This document shows positions 1 through 10,379 of a stretch of DNA of 64,000 nucleotides, one piece after another. A model generated the notes under the pieces. That model ran no database searches. It saw nothing but the letters and a program-made list of their open reading frames with translations, and was not told where the DNA came from. Made by a program: the position numbers and the translations under genes. The stretch spans positions 14,472,938 to 14,536,937 of the forward strand of contig JAKZAP010000014.1 in assembly GCA_023053575.1 (NCBI GenBank), written 5' to 3'. This DNA is from Branchinecta lynchi (Eukaryota > Arthropoda > Branchiopoda > Anostraca > Branchinectidae). Positions within the stretch are counted from its first letter, which is position 1. Each line of letters begins with the position of its first letter.

Positions 1-11
1 GAATATACACT

Positions 12-330
12 TAAAGGACCCCTCGCACATTTACTCTTCAACTTACAGTATTTTAAAATATTTGAATACTTTAAAACTATGCTATGCTTTCAACAACTAA
101 CCCTCGGTTTCGGCTGTTTTAAGCCTTTTCCCAGACCCGTTGACTTGTAGCGAAAACAGGGAAACAGTTTACATAACCGGTTTTGCTGATGGAAAAACTT
201 CTCGCAGACAACCGTCGGCAGCGTGATACACATCGAAGGTAGCAAAACACGACATGTGAAAAAATCAGCGTGGTTTTGTTAGAGGGGTTAGAATATACCG
301 TGCGAAATTGGGGTCTCCGGGTATAGAAAT
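12..330 (+). repeat. dispersed repeat family P, copy 1
   Basis: The segment begins with TTAAAGGACCCCTCGC and runs through TTTGAATACT and CCAGACCCGTTGACT to ATAACCGGTTTTGC. Recognisable relatives occur at 4129-4440, 47840-48140, 48900-49215, 50660-50960 and 51250-51420. It carries no coding signal. Class is unknown; it may be part of a larger transposon. Confidence 0.6.
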
Positions 331-536
331 ATATGGAGTGATTACGGAAGTAGGTTCTTTAGTATTATAGGTAAGACTTGATGATTTAATAGCACACAAT
401 CGTCGGCCATCTTGAGGGAGGAAGCTAAGAGTACCATATCGTTATTCGTTCAAAACGAATAGGGAGAGACAGATATAGAAGGGAAAATAAGCCGTAACAG
501 ATACGAGACTGTTAAATATCGTGCAAATGCCGGTCA

Positions 537-770
<234 letters not shown>

Positions 771-859
771 CTACAAGGATTAGTACGAATTAACATGCAG
801 AACGACACAATGGTCAGGCAGTAAGAAGCCTGCTCAGATGTTCAGAGAAACAAGTCAGG

Positions 860-1425
860 CCAGCTAACTGAAAATCATATTTGATGGTGCTAAACGGATA
901 AGTCAGCTGGTATTTATACGAGCGATATTCGGCCTTTCTTGGCAGAGGTCCTCTTTCGGCTTAGGCTAAAACAACGAACTAACGATCACGGTTCCTGCGA
1001 ACGTACGAACAGAAACCACCAGTTCGTTTTTTTCAAGCTTGGGCCCGAAGAGGAGTCTTTTCAAGAAGGGACGAAGAGCGTGTTCCATCCTACTTGCCGT
1101 AATTACTACTAATTTTGGCTTCTTGGCGTCAAGGCTGGTACGCATTTTTGTATTTTCGTCGAACTATCACTCCACGGGGTTATTCAGCCAATCATGTTAC
1201 AGAGATCCGTAGTTACCACGCTTACTACGCTCCCTAGCATGGTAAGCAAATGGTTACTATTAGTTAATATTTCGAGAAGGTTGGAACGGTCAACGTAGTA
1301 ACTTTTCGCGAGGTTGGAACGGAAATAGTAACTAATAGTTACTACTGTTAGAAGGGCGGAACACGCTCAAAGTATCGCTCGAATAATTACAGATGATTGT
1401 CCGTTAGCGCCGACAAATATGGTCA
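860..1425. mobile_element. decayed inverted-repeat ribozyme element in the MEF2 intron
   Basis: The outer arms CATATTTGATGGTGCTAAAC (868 onward) and a diverged complement ending near 1421 bound two facing ribozyme-like motifs. The left motif (910-965, minus) keeps the stem II hairpin but has lost one core A and altered the CUGANGA box. The right motif (1040-1075, plus) resumes at 1369 after the MITE at 1076-1368, with TATCGCTCGAATAA. The layout matches the better-preserved pair at 4543-4808. Confidence 0.6.
1076..1368. mobile_element. MITE with GAGCGTGTTCCA terminal inverted repeats, copy 1
   Basis: It begins GAGCGTGTTCCA and ends TGGAACACGCTC in the related copy; here the right end is CGGAACACGCTC. 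It contains no open frame. It is related throughout to 51790-52119, including the internal GTAGTTAC and TACTACGCT motifs. The boundaries are fixed because it splits an older ribozyme motif whose two halves are recognisable on either side. The apparent target duplication is only 2-3 bases (A-rich). Superfamily undetermined. Confidence 0.75.
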
Positions 1426-2184
1426 AAGAGATCAACCAGAGTACCAGCAAAAGGACCACGACTTCTCAACTATCTTTCACGGTTCCGAGGGCATATTACT
1501 TATATTACGGCTTTATCGCAACCTCAAGACGACCATTCACCTGGATTGAAAGAACCCTGCTGCGGTATACGACGATAAAATCACTACAGTAGTATGCCAT
1601 CGAGAATCGCAAGCAATAATAGAAAATCGTAGGTTAGGGTCTCAGGCTGCTACTAGTCTCCGTCTCTGTCATCCGAGGGCATTCGGTAAAAGCAGACTTG
1701 GCAACTCGCAGGATATGCAAATTGTTTTTCCGGAGGAGGGGGGGGGGGCATAGGAGTATATGATGCGGTGACGATAGTTTGTTTGACAGAGGTCTGGGAG
1801 AAATCCGTATTGCTTGTGGATAAAGAATAAGCAAACCTCCGAGCTGCCAAGAATGTTAGTCTAACAAGATCAGCAGGTCATTCAAGACGGGCACCATGCT
1901 GCATTCAAAGAGCGTGTACTTCTCTCAGAACTAGAGGGGGGAAACTCTGACAAAACCTGCCTTGCTCGTCAGAGATTGTCCTTAGAAACCTCTCTGTTCT
2001 CTAGCCTGCTCGGCTATCTCTACTATCAACCTGCTGAAGAGAGAACATAGTACAATCTGGCAGTAATGATTCCAATCTCGTTTATCTAATCAACCTAAGG
2101 TTCGAGTCGGTGCAAGGCAGGTTTTCTTGAAGAACTATCCTCCGTCTAGCACGAAAGCAGCAGCATTGCTCCGGCTGCAAGTAC

Positions 2185-2388
2185 CTCTATGATATTCTTA
2201 TTCGTGAGGGACTCGTGTGGCTCATTGTACTCCGTGTACTTCAACAAAACTTTGTCCATATCCGTTGAAGCATACTGGTAGAGCTTATTCGACGAGCTGA
2301 ATATAATCAGCGCTATCTCGCAGTCACACAGTACGCTCAGTTCGTAAGCCTTCTTCATAACTCCGAATTTTCGTTTGTTGAAAGTCAC
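2185..2388 (-). CDS. Mef2: MEF2 MADS/MEF2-domain exon, alternative version B
   Basis: This is a second 204-base, phase-0 exon encoding the same 68-residue MADS/MEF2 segment as 567-770. It starts [13 protein letters not shown] and ends [10 protein letters not shown]. The acceptor on the minus strand is TTCACTTAG before GTG at 2388, and the donor GTACTT follows GAG at 2185. N4, V10, Y37, L61, K64, N65 and I67 are the states I know from Drosophila Mef2. It differs from exon A at 9 of 68 residues. In the first 25 codons I count 15 synonymous against 2 amino-acid differences, so both copies have been kept by purifying selection since an old duplication. Splicing both into one mRNA would duplicate the domain in frame, so mutually exclusive use is the natural reading. 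The exon encoding the first residues of the protein was not found. Confidence 0.94.
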
Positions 2389-2437
2389 CTAAGTGAACCA
2401 AAATATAAAACTGTGTCAAATATATCCTACACCACAA

Positions 2438-3448
2438 ACAAGACCAAAGGTTTCGATGGGATCCCAAAAATCTAATATTTGATCCAGACAATTGAGAACG
2501 AACTACCATACTTGTCCAGAAAAAAAGATCAGAAACGAATTCAGCGTATCACCTTATCCGTATAAAGAAGATCTAATCAACTTCAAGTAAAAGTTCAAGT
2601 TATAAAAAAATCCGGTTTCAACCGGATTCCAAACGAACTATATGTCCAGGTAAAAAAAAATATTGTCACATACAGATTCAGCGTATTTTCTTACCCCTAA
2701 ATCTGTCATCTAATCAACTTCAAATAAAACTTTTGCTTTTAACAAATTTTCCGGTTTGGCCTGATTCCGGCCGAACAAGTTGTCCTGGTAGAGAATACTG
2801 TTCCCATAAGGGTTCAACATGTCTTCTTACCCCTTAATCGAACATCTAATCAACTTAAAACAAAACTTTTACTTTGAACAAACTTTCCGGTTTTGGCCGA
2901 ATTCCGGGCGAACTACTTGCCGGGCGAGAAAATGGTTTCCACCATCGTGTTCAGCATGTCTTCTTATCCCTAAATCGAACATCTAATCAACTTCAAATAA
3001 AACTTTTACTTTTGAACAGACTTTCCGGTTTTGGCCGGATTCCGGGCTAACTACTTGTCCGGCGAACAAATGTGTTTCACCATCATGTTCAGCATGTCTT
3101 CTTATCCCTCAATCGAAATCTAATCAACTTCAAATAAAACTGTCCGATGACAAAATGGTTTTCACCATCGCGTTCAGCATATCTTTTTACCCCATAATCG
3201 ACTATCACATTATATGTTTAAAAATATTTCATTTGCCCCTTAAATTAAACCCCCTCCCCCACCCCTAAATGTAGGGCTACAGAGCCCATCTACGAACTTG
3301 ACCTTACTCTTGACCCAAACAATCCTCGCACCAAGTTTCATAAAAATATCTGATTCTCTTCGAGAGTTATCGTGCTTACAGACGGACAGTCGGACAAGTT
3401 TTGCGATGTCATAGGTATCCCTCCACTACGTTTTGGGATCCCAAAAAG
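2438..3448 (+). mobile_element. family 1 composite repeat with ~140-base tandem array, copy 1
   Basis: The left end is ACAAGACCAAAGG...GGGATCCCAAAA, followed by diverged tandem units containing TTTTGGCCGGATTCCGGGC, a TTGTCCGGCGA motif, a CAGCATGTCTTCTTA motif and CTAATCAACTTCAAATAAAA. The right end has a CCCCCTCCCCCACCCC tract, ACAGACGGACAGTCGGAC, TTTTGCGATGTCATAGG and TACGTTTTGGGATCCCAAAA. Other copies are listed in the summary. A central tandem array between fixed ends resembles non-autonomous Helitron-like elements, but I see no Helitron terminus. Confidence 0.8.
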
Positions 3449-4128
3449 GATTTCGCCTTCACACATGGACTGATTGTGTATTTCTTGGATGTTTAGGTAC
3501 CGGGCATTTATAAGTATGGTGCCTGATTAAAATCAGCTGACAGAATTCCCGTTTTCAAAATCTCTTATGAAAGGACCTGACTGATCGCAACAAAGCCTCC
3601 TCTGAGGCTTTTTCACGCGGCGAAGAGCCAATGGACGGGACCAAGTCAGACCTGTAGGAACCTGGTTAATTTGAAGCTAAAGATCTGATTTCCGTTAATG
3701 AACTGGGCTTACTGCGAATTCCCAAGCAATAAATCCACAGCGCACAAAGCAAGCCTACATTAAGTCAAGGGCTAGGCGACCATTCTTCCTTTACTGCATG
3801 ACACATTAATCACATTTGCAGACATCTATAACATATTCCGCCAGAACGAATCCAATTTTGGCATGTACCAGCAACTTTGAGGACTTGGGTCGATCTGCCG
3901 TGTTATGTCATATCGTCGCACAGACTTATGAGTACATTGCACTAAGCAAAACAGGTACTTCTCATATCTTTCCAAACATTACGCAGATTTGAATGATAAA
4001 CGTCACAAGGACAAAAGAAACTGAAAAGAACAGTACTTTGAACCCACAAAATAGACGACTCGCTTGTACTTACATTGACTAATTTCGATCCAATGTTCAC
4101 CATTAACTCACTCAACCCCGTTCGCAAG
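3449..4128. other. no gene recognised
   Basis: Unique-looking AT-rich DNA. The only long open frame (3942-4355, minus, 137 codons) runs into a family P repeat and shows no domain, so I do not accept it as a gene. Confidence 0.5.
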
Positions 4129-4440
4129 TCCTTAAAGCACCCCTCGCAATGTTTAATGGCAAGTTCCGGTATTTTAAAATAGTGGAATACTTTGAAACTA
4201 AAAGCAGAGCCGCCAACGGCTTTGACTGTCAAAAGCATTCGTTCAGACCGATTGACTTCTCGCGGAAACAGGGAACAATTTACATAACCGATTTTTCTTA
4301 CGACAGAGCTCCTCGCAAACAAGCGTCTGGCGTCGAAAACAGCGAAACAACGCAAGTGTGAAAATCACTTAGATGTCGGTAGGGGGGGGGGGCAATGGAC
4401 TGTATGAAACTCAGGTGTCCGGATTTAACAACGGGATGTA
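4129..4440 (+). repeat. dispersed repeat family P, copy 2
   Basis: It starts CTTAAAGCACCCCTCGC and follows the same order as 12-330: TATTTTAAAATA, GACCGATTGACTTCTCGCG, ATAACCGATTTTTC and CTCCTCGCAAACAAGCG. A G10 run lies at 4382-4391. It lies directly left of the ribozyme element at 4543-4808. Confidence 0.55.
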
Positions 4441-4581
4441 GCGATAAAGAAGTAACCCGCGTGGCTTCTGTCCGTGAAGTGACCGGGGCACCGATAGGTC
4501 ACTGCGTATAAATATTCTTTGAGCCCAAGCTGACTTTGAAATATTTATTCAAACAATGTTTACAACGGATACGTCAGCTAT

Positions 4582-4641
4582 GATTCTTCATCAGCGATAT
4601 TTCGGCCCTTCTTGGCAAGGGTCCTCGTCAGGCTGTCAATC
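4582..4641 (-). ncRNA. type I hammerhead ribozyme motif
   Basis: Read on the minus strand: outer stem I GATT/AATC, an internal loop, inner stem I CAGC/GCTG, core CTGACGA, stem II GGACCCTT/AAGGGCC with loop GCCAAG and one bulged A, then GAAA, TAT and cleavage nucleotide C (complement of 4596). All invariant hammerhead core bases are present. Stem III would be only the self-complementary ATAT, so activity probably needs a dimer, as reported for hammerheads of Penelope-like elements. It is the mirror copy of 4710-4769. Confidence 0.8.
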
Positions 4642-4709
4642 CTCTGGTTCAACTTCGGGGAAGGAAACAAACCTGTAATCTAACATTAATCCTGTAATGT
4701 AAACCAGAG

Positions 4710-4769
4710 GATTGACAGCCTGACGAGGACCCTTGCCAAGAAGGGCCGAAATATCGCTGATGAAGAATC
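4710..4769 (+). ncRNA. type I hammerhead ribozyme motif
   Basis: Stem I outer GATT (4710-4713) pairs with AATC (4766-4769). Inner CAGC (4716-4719) pairs with GCTG (4756-4759). Core CTGACGA is at 4720-4726. Stem II with loop GCCAAG is at 4727-4747, GAAA at 4748-4751, ATAT as minimal stem III at 4751-4754, and predicted cleavage follows C4755. Base and spacing agreement with the hammerhead consensus is complete. The function I infer is self-cleavage of element transcripts. Confidence 0.82.
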
Positions 4770-4808
4770 ATAGCTGACGTATCCGCTGTAAACATTGTTT
4801 AAATAAAT

Positions 4809-5429
4809 GTCACTGCGTGCTTCCAGGACACCAAAGGTTTGGTAAGGTTAATGAAAACGTTCCATAGATAAAGCTTTCTTCAGTTCATCTGATATTTAGT
4901 GTAACAAAATTTCAAATCAGGCGTTTGTAGACCCGTTCTTAAGTTATTTCTCTTTTGTTTTAGTTGTTTCTGTCTAGAGTTAAATATATCTTTGGAAATA
5001 ATAACTAAACTGTTTTTTTTTTGTTGTGTTACAATTATTGCCATCGTTTGTGCGAATTAAATTGAGTAAAATAATCTTCCAAGAATTGTAGTCGACTGAT
5101 CGTGGATCAGCAAGTGTCAAAAAAGAAGAAAATTAAAAATTGCCCAAGTTGGTGGTTCCTGCAAGAACCTCCAGGCACCAAAGGGTTAAAAACACAAATT
5201 TATTATGTAAGATCTATCAACCCATTGCACAGCTTGAAAAAGTGAAGGTCGATTTTGTTTTTTGTCCGTTGCAAATATGATTTCAAACAGATCGTCGGTC
5301 GGTCAGGAGATCCCAGATTTCAAACCATGAAACTTTCAAGAAGAAACTTCAGAGAAACCTTTGTTCATGCTACTAACGGTAGAGGCTAAATATGTTGAAG
5401 CCATAAATAGCCTACACGTCCAAAGAAGC
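4809..5429. other. no gene recognised
   Basis: AT-rich sequence with a T10 run at 5011-5020 and no credible frame, lying between the ribozyme element and a LINE fragment. Confidence 0.5.
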
Positions 5430-6115
5430 CTTCTCTGTAATCGTCACCTCCTCCTTAAATGGACTGGAAATTTCTTTGCAAAACGAAATACTGGAAAAAG
5501 TACAGAGAAGGGCCGTCATGGTTGACAATAAGCTCAAGTTCAGCAACCATGCAACGAAACTAGCAGCAAAGCAAACCAGACACTTGGCATGATCAAACGA
5601 ACATTCACCAGCCAATCCAAACTGGTAGTTACAAAGCTTTATAAAGGCCTAGTTAGACCAAAGTCGGAGGTTGGTATGTCGGTTGTCAGTCCAGGTCTGA
5701 AAAAGGACCGTGAAATACTGGAAAAAGTAAAGAGAAGGGCCACCAAATTAGTCAACAGCCAGAGACTCCAAGAGCTCAACCTAACAAGCCTTACCAGCTA
5801 AAGAAGGAGAAGAGGAGATGCAATCCAAACGTTCAAAATAATTGACAAACAAGTAATGACTCAACTCTTCAACTTCAGTAAGTCAGTGAGGAATAGAGGG
5901 CACTCGAAGAAGATCAAGCCATCAAGCCGTCCACTGGTACCCAAGCTAGAAACCATTCGTCACAACTAGAGTGATCAACAACTGGAACTCCCTGTCCGAG
6001 AATACTGTCAATGCAGAAACAGTAGATGCTTTCAAAGTTAAGTTAAACAAGGGATGGTTATCGAAAGCCTGGATGTCCGAATGGAATGCAGCCGAGTCAG
6101 CGACCAGACATTAGT
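5430..6115 (+). mobile_element. LINE reverse-transcriptase C-terminal fragment (CR1/L2/Jockey-like)
   Basis: Broken frames read VDNKLKFSNHATKLA, then LVVTKLYKGLVRPKSEVG, EKVKRRATKLV and LQELNLTSL, and finally INNWNSLSENTVNAETVDAFK. This is the typical order of the region after the RT catalytic core in CR1/L2/Jockey-type non-LTR elements (LGV.D..L.F, LY..LVRP.LEY, VQRRATK, WN.LP..VV...... FK). Several frameshifts and stops separate these blocks, so this is a dead copy. The catalytic YxDD part is not present. Confidence 0.75.
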
Positions 6116-7009
6116 TGTCTACAAAGCAATCACAAAATCCAATAAAAAATCATCACACCACCAGCGACTCTACAGGAGCATTGGCACCTTTGTCGCTGGA
6201 TAGTGCGATTTAAGGTAATTTCTTAAATCCTTAAACACATTGCGAACAAAATAAGTCGGGAAAGGGCTTCGTGTGACTGACAGGCCGGGACTATTTCCCC
6301 TCTTACTAGCTTCGGACTAGGCTATCGAAGAGAGTGAGCCTAATTCGACACAAGAATCTTGTATTCGAGGTTCGACGTACGGGGCTGAAGTACGAAAAAG
6401 AAAAAAGTCATTTATTCACTTAAACAGGCATGCTAAGCGGACGAAAATGTTCTAGTCTCTTGCTACCCCATTCCCGAATTATCCTTCTTTTTTTCTTTTT
6501 TCTTAAATCTTTCAGACTTGTGGTAGCCTTAATTGCCTGCTGTCCATAAACGAACTTGTTGGCTGATATTTATGGGATTCTTCTCAACTTATTTTGAAGC
6601 CAGGTCTGTAGCAGCGTCTTTGATTTTCAATCGAGGGATAAAATAATTCAAATAAAAATAAAGTCAAAATGAATCAATATAATCAATAAAACTTTAAAGG
6701 ACTTAACCCCTAGCGAGAAGGGGACGAAATATCGCTGACCATTATCCTAGCCTATCCGTTGAGTGATTTTGTTTGTTAGATAGTCCTTATTGCTTAAACC
6801 GTGCTGACACAACTATCGCTGTACGACCAAGCTTTCCTTGTACGAGACCTCCTCTCCTTCCCGAGACTTCTAAGCGAAGCAGAAAGCGTCTCTGAGATAC
6901 AGTTGGACAGCTATACACCAACGAGAAAGATGTTAATCTAACTGCCTATGAAACGAGAAGATCATTTCTAGGGGAAAGACACGGAAATGAAACGCCACGA
7001 ATCGACTTT
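6116..7009. other. no gene; decayed ribozyme 3' half at 6706-6740
   Basis: Nothing codes here. At 6706-6740 the + strand has CCCCTAGCGAGAAGGGG (stem II-like) followed by AC, GAAA, TATC and GCTGA, the 3' half of the hammerhead motif. The CTGANGA box that should precede it is missing. Confidence 0.5.
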
Positions 7010-7380
7010 TTGAGATCCCAAAGGAGGGATACCTATGACTTCGTAAAAGTACGACTTCAAATATTTTGACGAAACGTGGTACGAGTATTCTTTGGGTCAA
7101 GAGACAGGTCGAGTTCGTGGACGGGCTCTATAGCCCTACATTTAGGGGTGGGGGTTCAAATTAAGGGAGAATGTTATATTTTTTAACAGGTAATGAGATA
7201 GCCGATTTAGGGGTAAGAAGACATGCTGAACACGAATATGAAAATCATTTTCTCGCCGGACAAGTAGTTCGCCGGGAATCCGGACAAACCCAGACATTAT
7301 TTGAAAGTAAAAGTTTTGATTAGAGGTTCGACGTGGTAAAAGGCATGCCGAATCCGTGTATATAAATTATTTTCTCTAAT
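7010..7380 (-). mobile_element. family 1 composite repeat, truncated minus copy
   Basis: It begins with the right terminus inverted (GAGATCCCAAAGGAGGGATA, then CCTATGACTTCGTAAAAGT), the TAGCCCTACATTTAGGGGTG block and about one and a half array units (AAGACATGCTGAACACGA, TCGCCGGACAAGTAGTTCG). The left terminus is absent. Confidence 0.7.
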
Positions 7381-7416
7381 CTTACATGTTTATTACAGAC
7401 TGGTGTGTTTCCTTCC

Positions 7417-7500
7417 CCGACGTTGGCCCAGAAGAAGGGCCGAAATATCGCTGATGAAGAATCGTAGCTGACGTATATCTGTTGTAAACATTGTTTCAAT
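7417..7500 (+). ncRNA. decayed hammerhead motif with element tail
   Basis: GGCCC-AGAAGA-AGGGCC forms stem II and is followed by GAAA, TATC, GCTGATGAAGAATC and the family tail AGCTGACGTATATCTGTTGT. The core box is CCGACGT instead of CTGACGA and the 5' side of stem I has no partner, so I expect it to be inactive. Confidence 0.55.
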
Positions 7501-9992
7501 AGATATTAATACAATGGATTATTTGCCTTTGCTAAAGGATTTTTATTTTTTCACACTGGGTTCTTGTAGTGACGTGTTCCGAGTGCGCACTGCTTGCCCG
7601 ACAAGTTCATCCCGACGCAGAAAACTCGAATTTCAACAAATGCGCGCATTTCCATGGCTATTCCGACTGTAAAGTCACTTCTGAAGCAAGCCCACTATCG
7701 CGTGACCGAATTCACGGTACAGAGGTACATGCAGATAGAGGCGCGACAAATCATTCGAACTTCATTCGATGAAAATGAGATTATATAATTTGCCGAGCAA
7801 CGAAATAACGCATTTACATCAGGTCGTCAAGGTTATTTAAGCGAATAAGTGATGGGTAAATAGACTGTCGTATCTCAGACCTATTCAATTAAACTAAACT
7901 TATCATGACGTTTTTAATAGCTTCTGCTTAAGAATACTCCGTATTTCCAAGAAGAAACACGTCGAGAAAAAAGAGCAAATGACTAAACGCATAAGAGCAC
8001 ATGGTTTGACTTATGTAGAGATATTTGCATATTCTTAGCCGCCGTTCAAAGTTAGAAACTGATCTGACAAACAAACATTCATGAAGACAAAAGTCAATCC
8101 TCTAAAAGTGGAAACGCGCACTTGAACAAGGAGAGATTATTCAAAATCCGACAATATCCAACAAATATTATACTACACTACACAACCAAACAGGACAACT
8201 GCGACTTCTTCAACAATCTTTATTTTTACACCCCACCCCCAATAAATAGCGTACCTTTAAGGTTCACGCACACATTCACTCAGACTTCATAGTCGGACGC
8301 AAATTTCCCCCGTTGGATGCATCACTTAGAGACATGCGGTCCTAACATTTCGTTATGATGCAACTAGAAAATATTCTGAACTGTTACGACGGAGATTGCG
8401 GCTCACTAAGCTCACGATGTCATACATGGCATTGATGTGCAGACAGCCGATGCGACTAATGAGTCGATCAGGCTGTCAGGGATCATTAACTACATTAGTA
8501 TTCATCCAGTGATTCTATAACCTACCCCAATCACCGAAACTACGAAGACTTCCAGTAACGGACAGCCTTGACGAAAGTACCATCTGCCACCGATGAAGAT
8601 TCCGTGGTTAGGACATTAAACCCTCTAAAAGATGAGACAAAGTTTACGCCATAAATCTTTTTTTGTGATTCAATAAACGGGGATTTTTCGTGTGGTTTCG
8701 GCGGTTGCCGAGCTGAAGTGGTTCTTATCAATTTGTCGAGATATAATCAGGGTAGATAGCATATCAGAAAGCTGGTCCTTGTCGGTTGTTGGTACGTAGC
8801 CTAACCTTCGAATGACGACACGACACAAGAAAAAAAAGGAACAAGTTGAACCTTGTTCTATGCATCATGGTAGACTTCGACAAACGCCCCAAAACTCTTC
8901 ACAGCGGAGGTTCATCTCTCATCATCATTACCCCCTATACTTCACAACGATGTCTGGCCCATACCAATTCTTCAAAGGGATTACTCGTGAATTATATGCT
9001 AATTGAAAAAAGACAATAGCCTACCTATGCTTCCTTTTTCTGCCACAGAGTCCAATCGAACTAATTCTTTGATAGACTCAACTTGAGTAGATTAGTAAAC
9101 TCCATTGCAAGATGGGTTAGCAAACATCGAGGCCAACATTTGTGAAAACAAAACATTTAAGGTTTCAGAACAAACGCAGTTGCCAGAACTACTTCTTAAA
9201 GGAACCGTCTTACTTATTTTACTGCTTCACTCTGCGACCCAAATCGTCACGTCTTATTTCCAAATTTCGAATTTCTCACGACATTCTTATCCATCCTAAC
9301 CGCATAACGCCGATTCGCCGTTTTTGGCTATTTTCGAGGAAATCAGGCTCCCGCTACTACTTCCGGGGGCTCACTGGTCAGAATAGCGGTAATGCAAATT
9401 TTCACTGTTTCTAATCAAACCATGGGGGCCAAGTAAGGCTAAAAACCCGCTGGGTCGGGTTTGTACTCTTTGAGGAAACCGGCTGAGTTTCAAGGAATCC
9501 CGTGATTTAGAATATTGGAATATAACCAATATACACTGCGACCGTACAGCAGAAAATAACCGTTTATTCCAGCATTTCCAGCGACGTTGGCAACACGATG
9601 AACAATCCACAGGAGGCAAAAATTTGATTCAACTTGTTAGAGGAAAATGCTAAGTCGCAGGACGAACAATTTCCACGGAAACCTCGGACAACGTAGGTTA
9701 TTGATTAGGTTTTCTTTCTTTCGCAAGATTGCACCGAGAGAGCACCTGTGTGACGTCAGTTGTTACTGATCCTAGGCAGAGAGTATTTTCCTTCTATAGA
9801 GGAACCTGTAAGGGTCAACAGAAGGCTTACACTTTTGTTTGTGTACAGCTGGCGTAGACACAGTCAATGTCGTTCAAGTCCCGGTTCTAGCAAGAATGGA
9901 TAATGATAAGGACTTATGTATATTGTATTTCAGAGACTGCATAAAACAAAATTCATAATCATGTTCGTGCATGATGACCCGAGCGCTTATAT
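7501..9992. other. no gene recognised
   Basis: About 2.5 kb of apparently single-copy DNA with scattered frames of 60-90 codons in overlapping phases (for example 7569-7788, 9142-9414 and 9371-9619). None has a domain, signal peptide or sustained bias, so I treat it as non-coding. Confidence 0.45.
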
Positions 9993-10379
9993 TAGTTGCG
10001 TTTTCGCTGATACCATGGTATATGTTACCACGGTAACTGGATCTGCAATTAGTTGTTTTTGCAGTTATCGTGGTATCTGATACACGGCGCTCTGCAAAAA
10101 CGGCTATTGCCGAAATTTCACTTCTCGAAGTCATCCCAAAGGAAAAACAGATATCCAGTTTCATCACTAAGTGCGAAACTTCTTTCTCACCAATCTGACA
10201 AAATTTGATAAAAGCGAGATAACTTTTCAGATACCATGACCGGTTACCATGGTCGGACCGTAGTTTCTGAATATCCGATACCATGATAACTGGCCAGATA
10301 CCACCAGATACCACGGTAACTGCAAAAACAACTTTAGACCGTGGTATCAGATACCATGCTATCTGCAAAAACGCAACTA
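9993..10379. mobile_element. MITE with long imperfect inverted repeats of GATACCATGGTAT type
   Basis: Ends AGTTGCGTTTTCGCTGATAC and the inverted GTATCTGCAAAAACGCAACT-like end (right end CGCAACT at 10378) face each other. Inside, TTGTTTTTGCAGTTATCGTG (about 10053) pairs with CACGGTAACTGCAAAAACAA (about 10314). Repeated near-palindromes (ATACCATGGTAT, GTTACCACGGTAAC) fill the element. The 175-codon minus frame over it (9874-10401) is composed of these repeats and is not a gene. Confidence 0.65.

Larger units (their letters stand above)
771..2184 (-). other. intron between the two alternative MEF2 exons
   Basis: This 1,414-base stretch separates the duplicated MEF2 exons. If the exons are mutually exclusive it is the inter-exon intron where competing splice signals would act. 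It contains an old inverted ribozyme element (about 860-1425) and a MITE nested in it (1076-1368). A G-run lies at 1736-1748. TACTAAT, a good branch-point match, lies just before the exon A acceptor (about 779-785), though unusually close to the AG. No other coding signal is seen. Confidence 0.7.
4543..4808. mobile_element. inverted-repeat element carrying two facing hammerhead ribozymes
   Basis: The two arms (4543-4648 and 4703-4808) are almost perfect reverse complements of about 106 bases, with a 54-base spacer. Each arm has ATTTATTCAAACAATGTTTAC, a GGATACGTCAGCT block and one complete hammerhead motif. The left flank contains GAGCCCAAGCTGACTTTGAA, which recurs beside the elements at 48.8 kb and 56.4 kb. 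Penelope-like retroelements often have inverted terminal copies, and their termini are known to encode hammerheads; no Penelope reverse transcriptase is visible here. Confidence 0.75.

Noticed and set aside
3942..4355. 137-codon minus-strand open frame
   Set aside because: Runs through a dispersed repeat (family P) and has a competing frame on the other strand; no recognisable domain.
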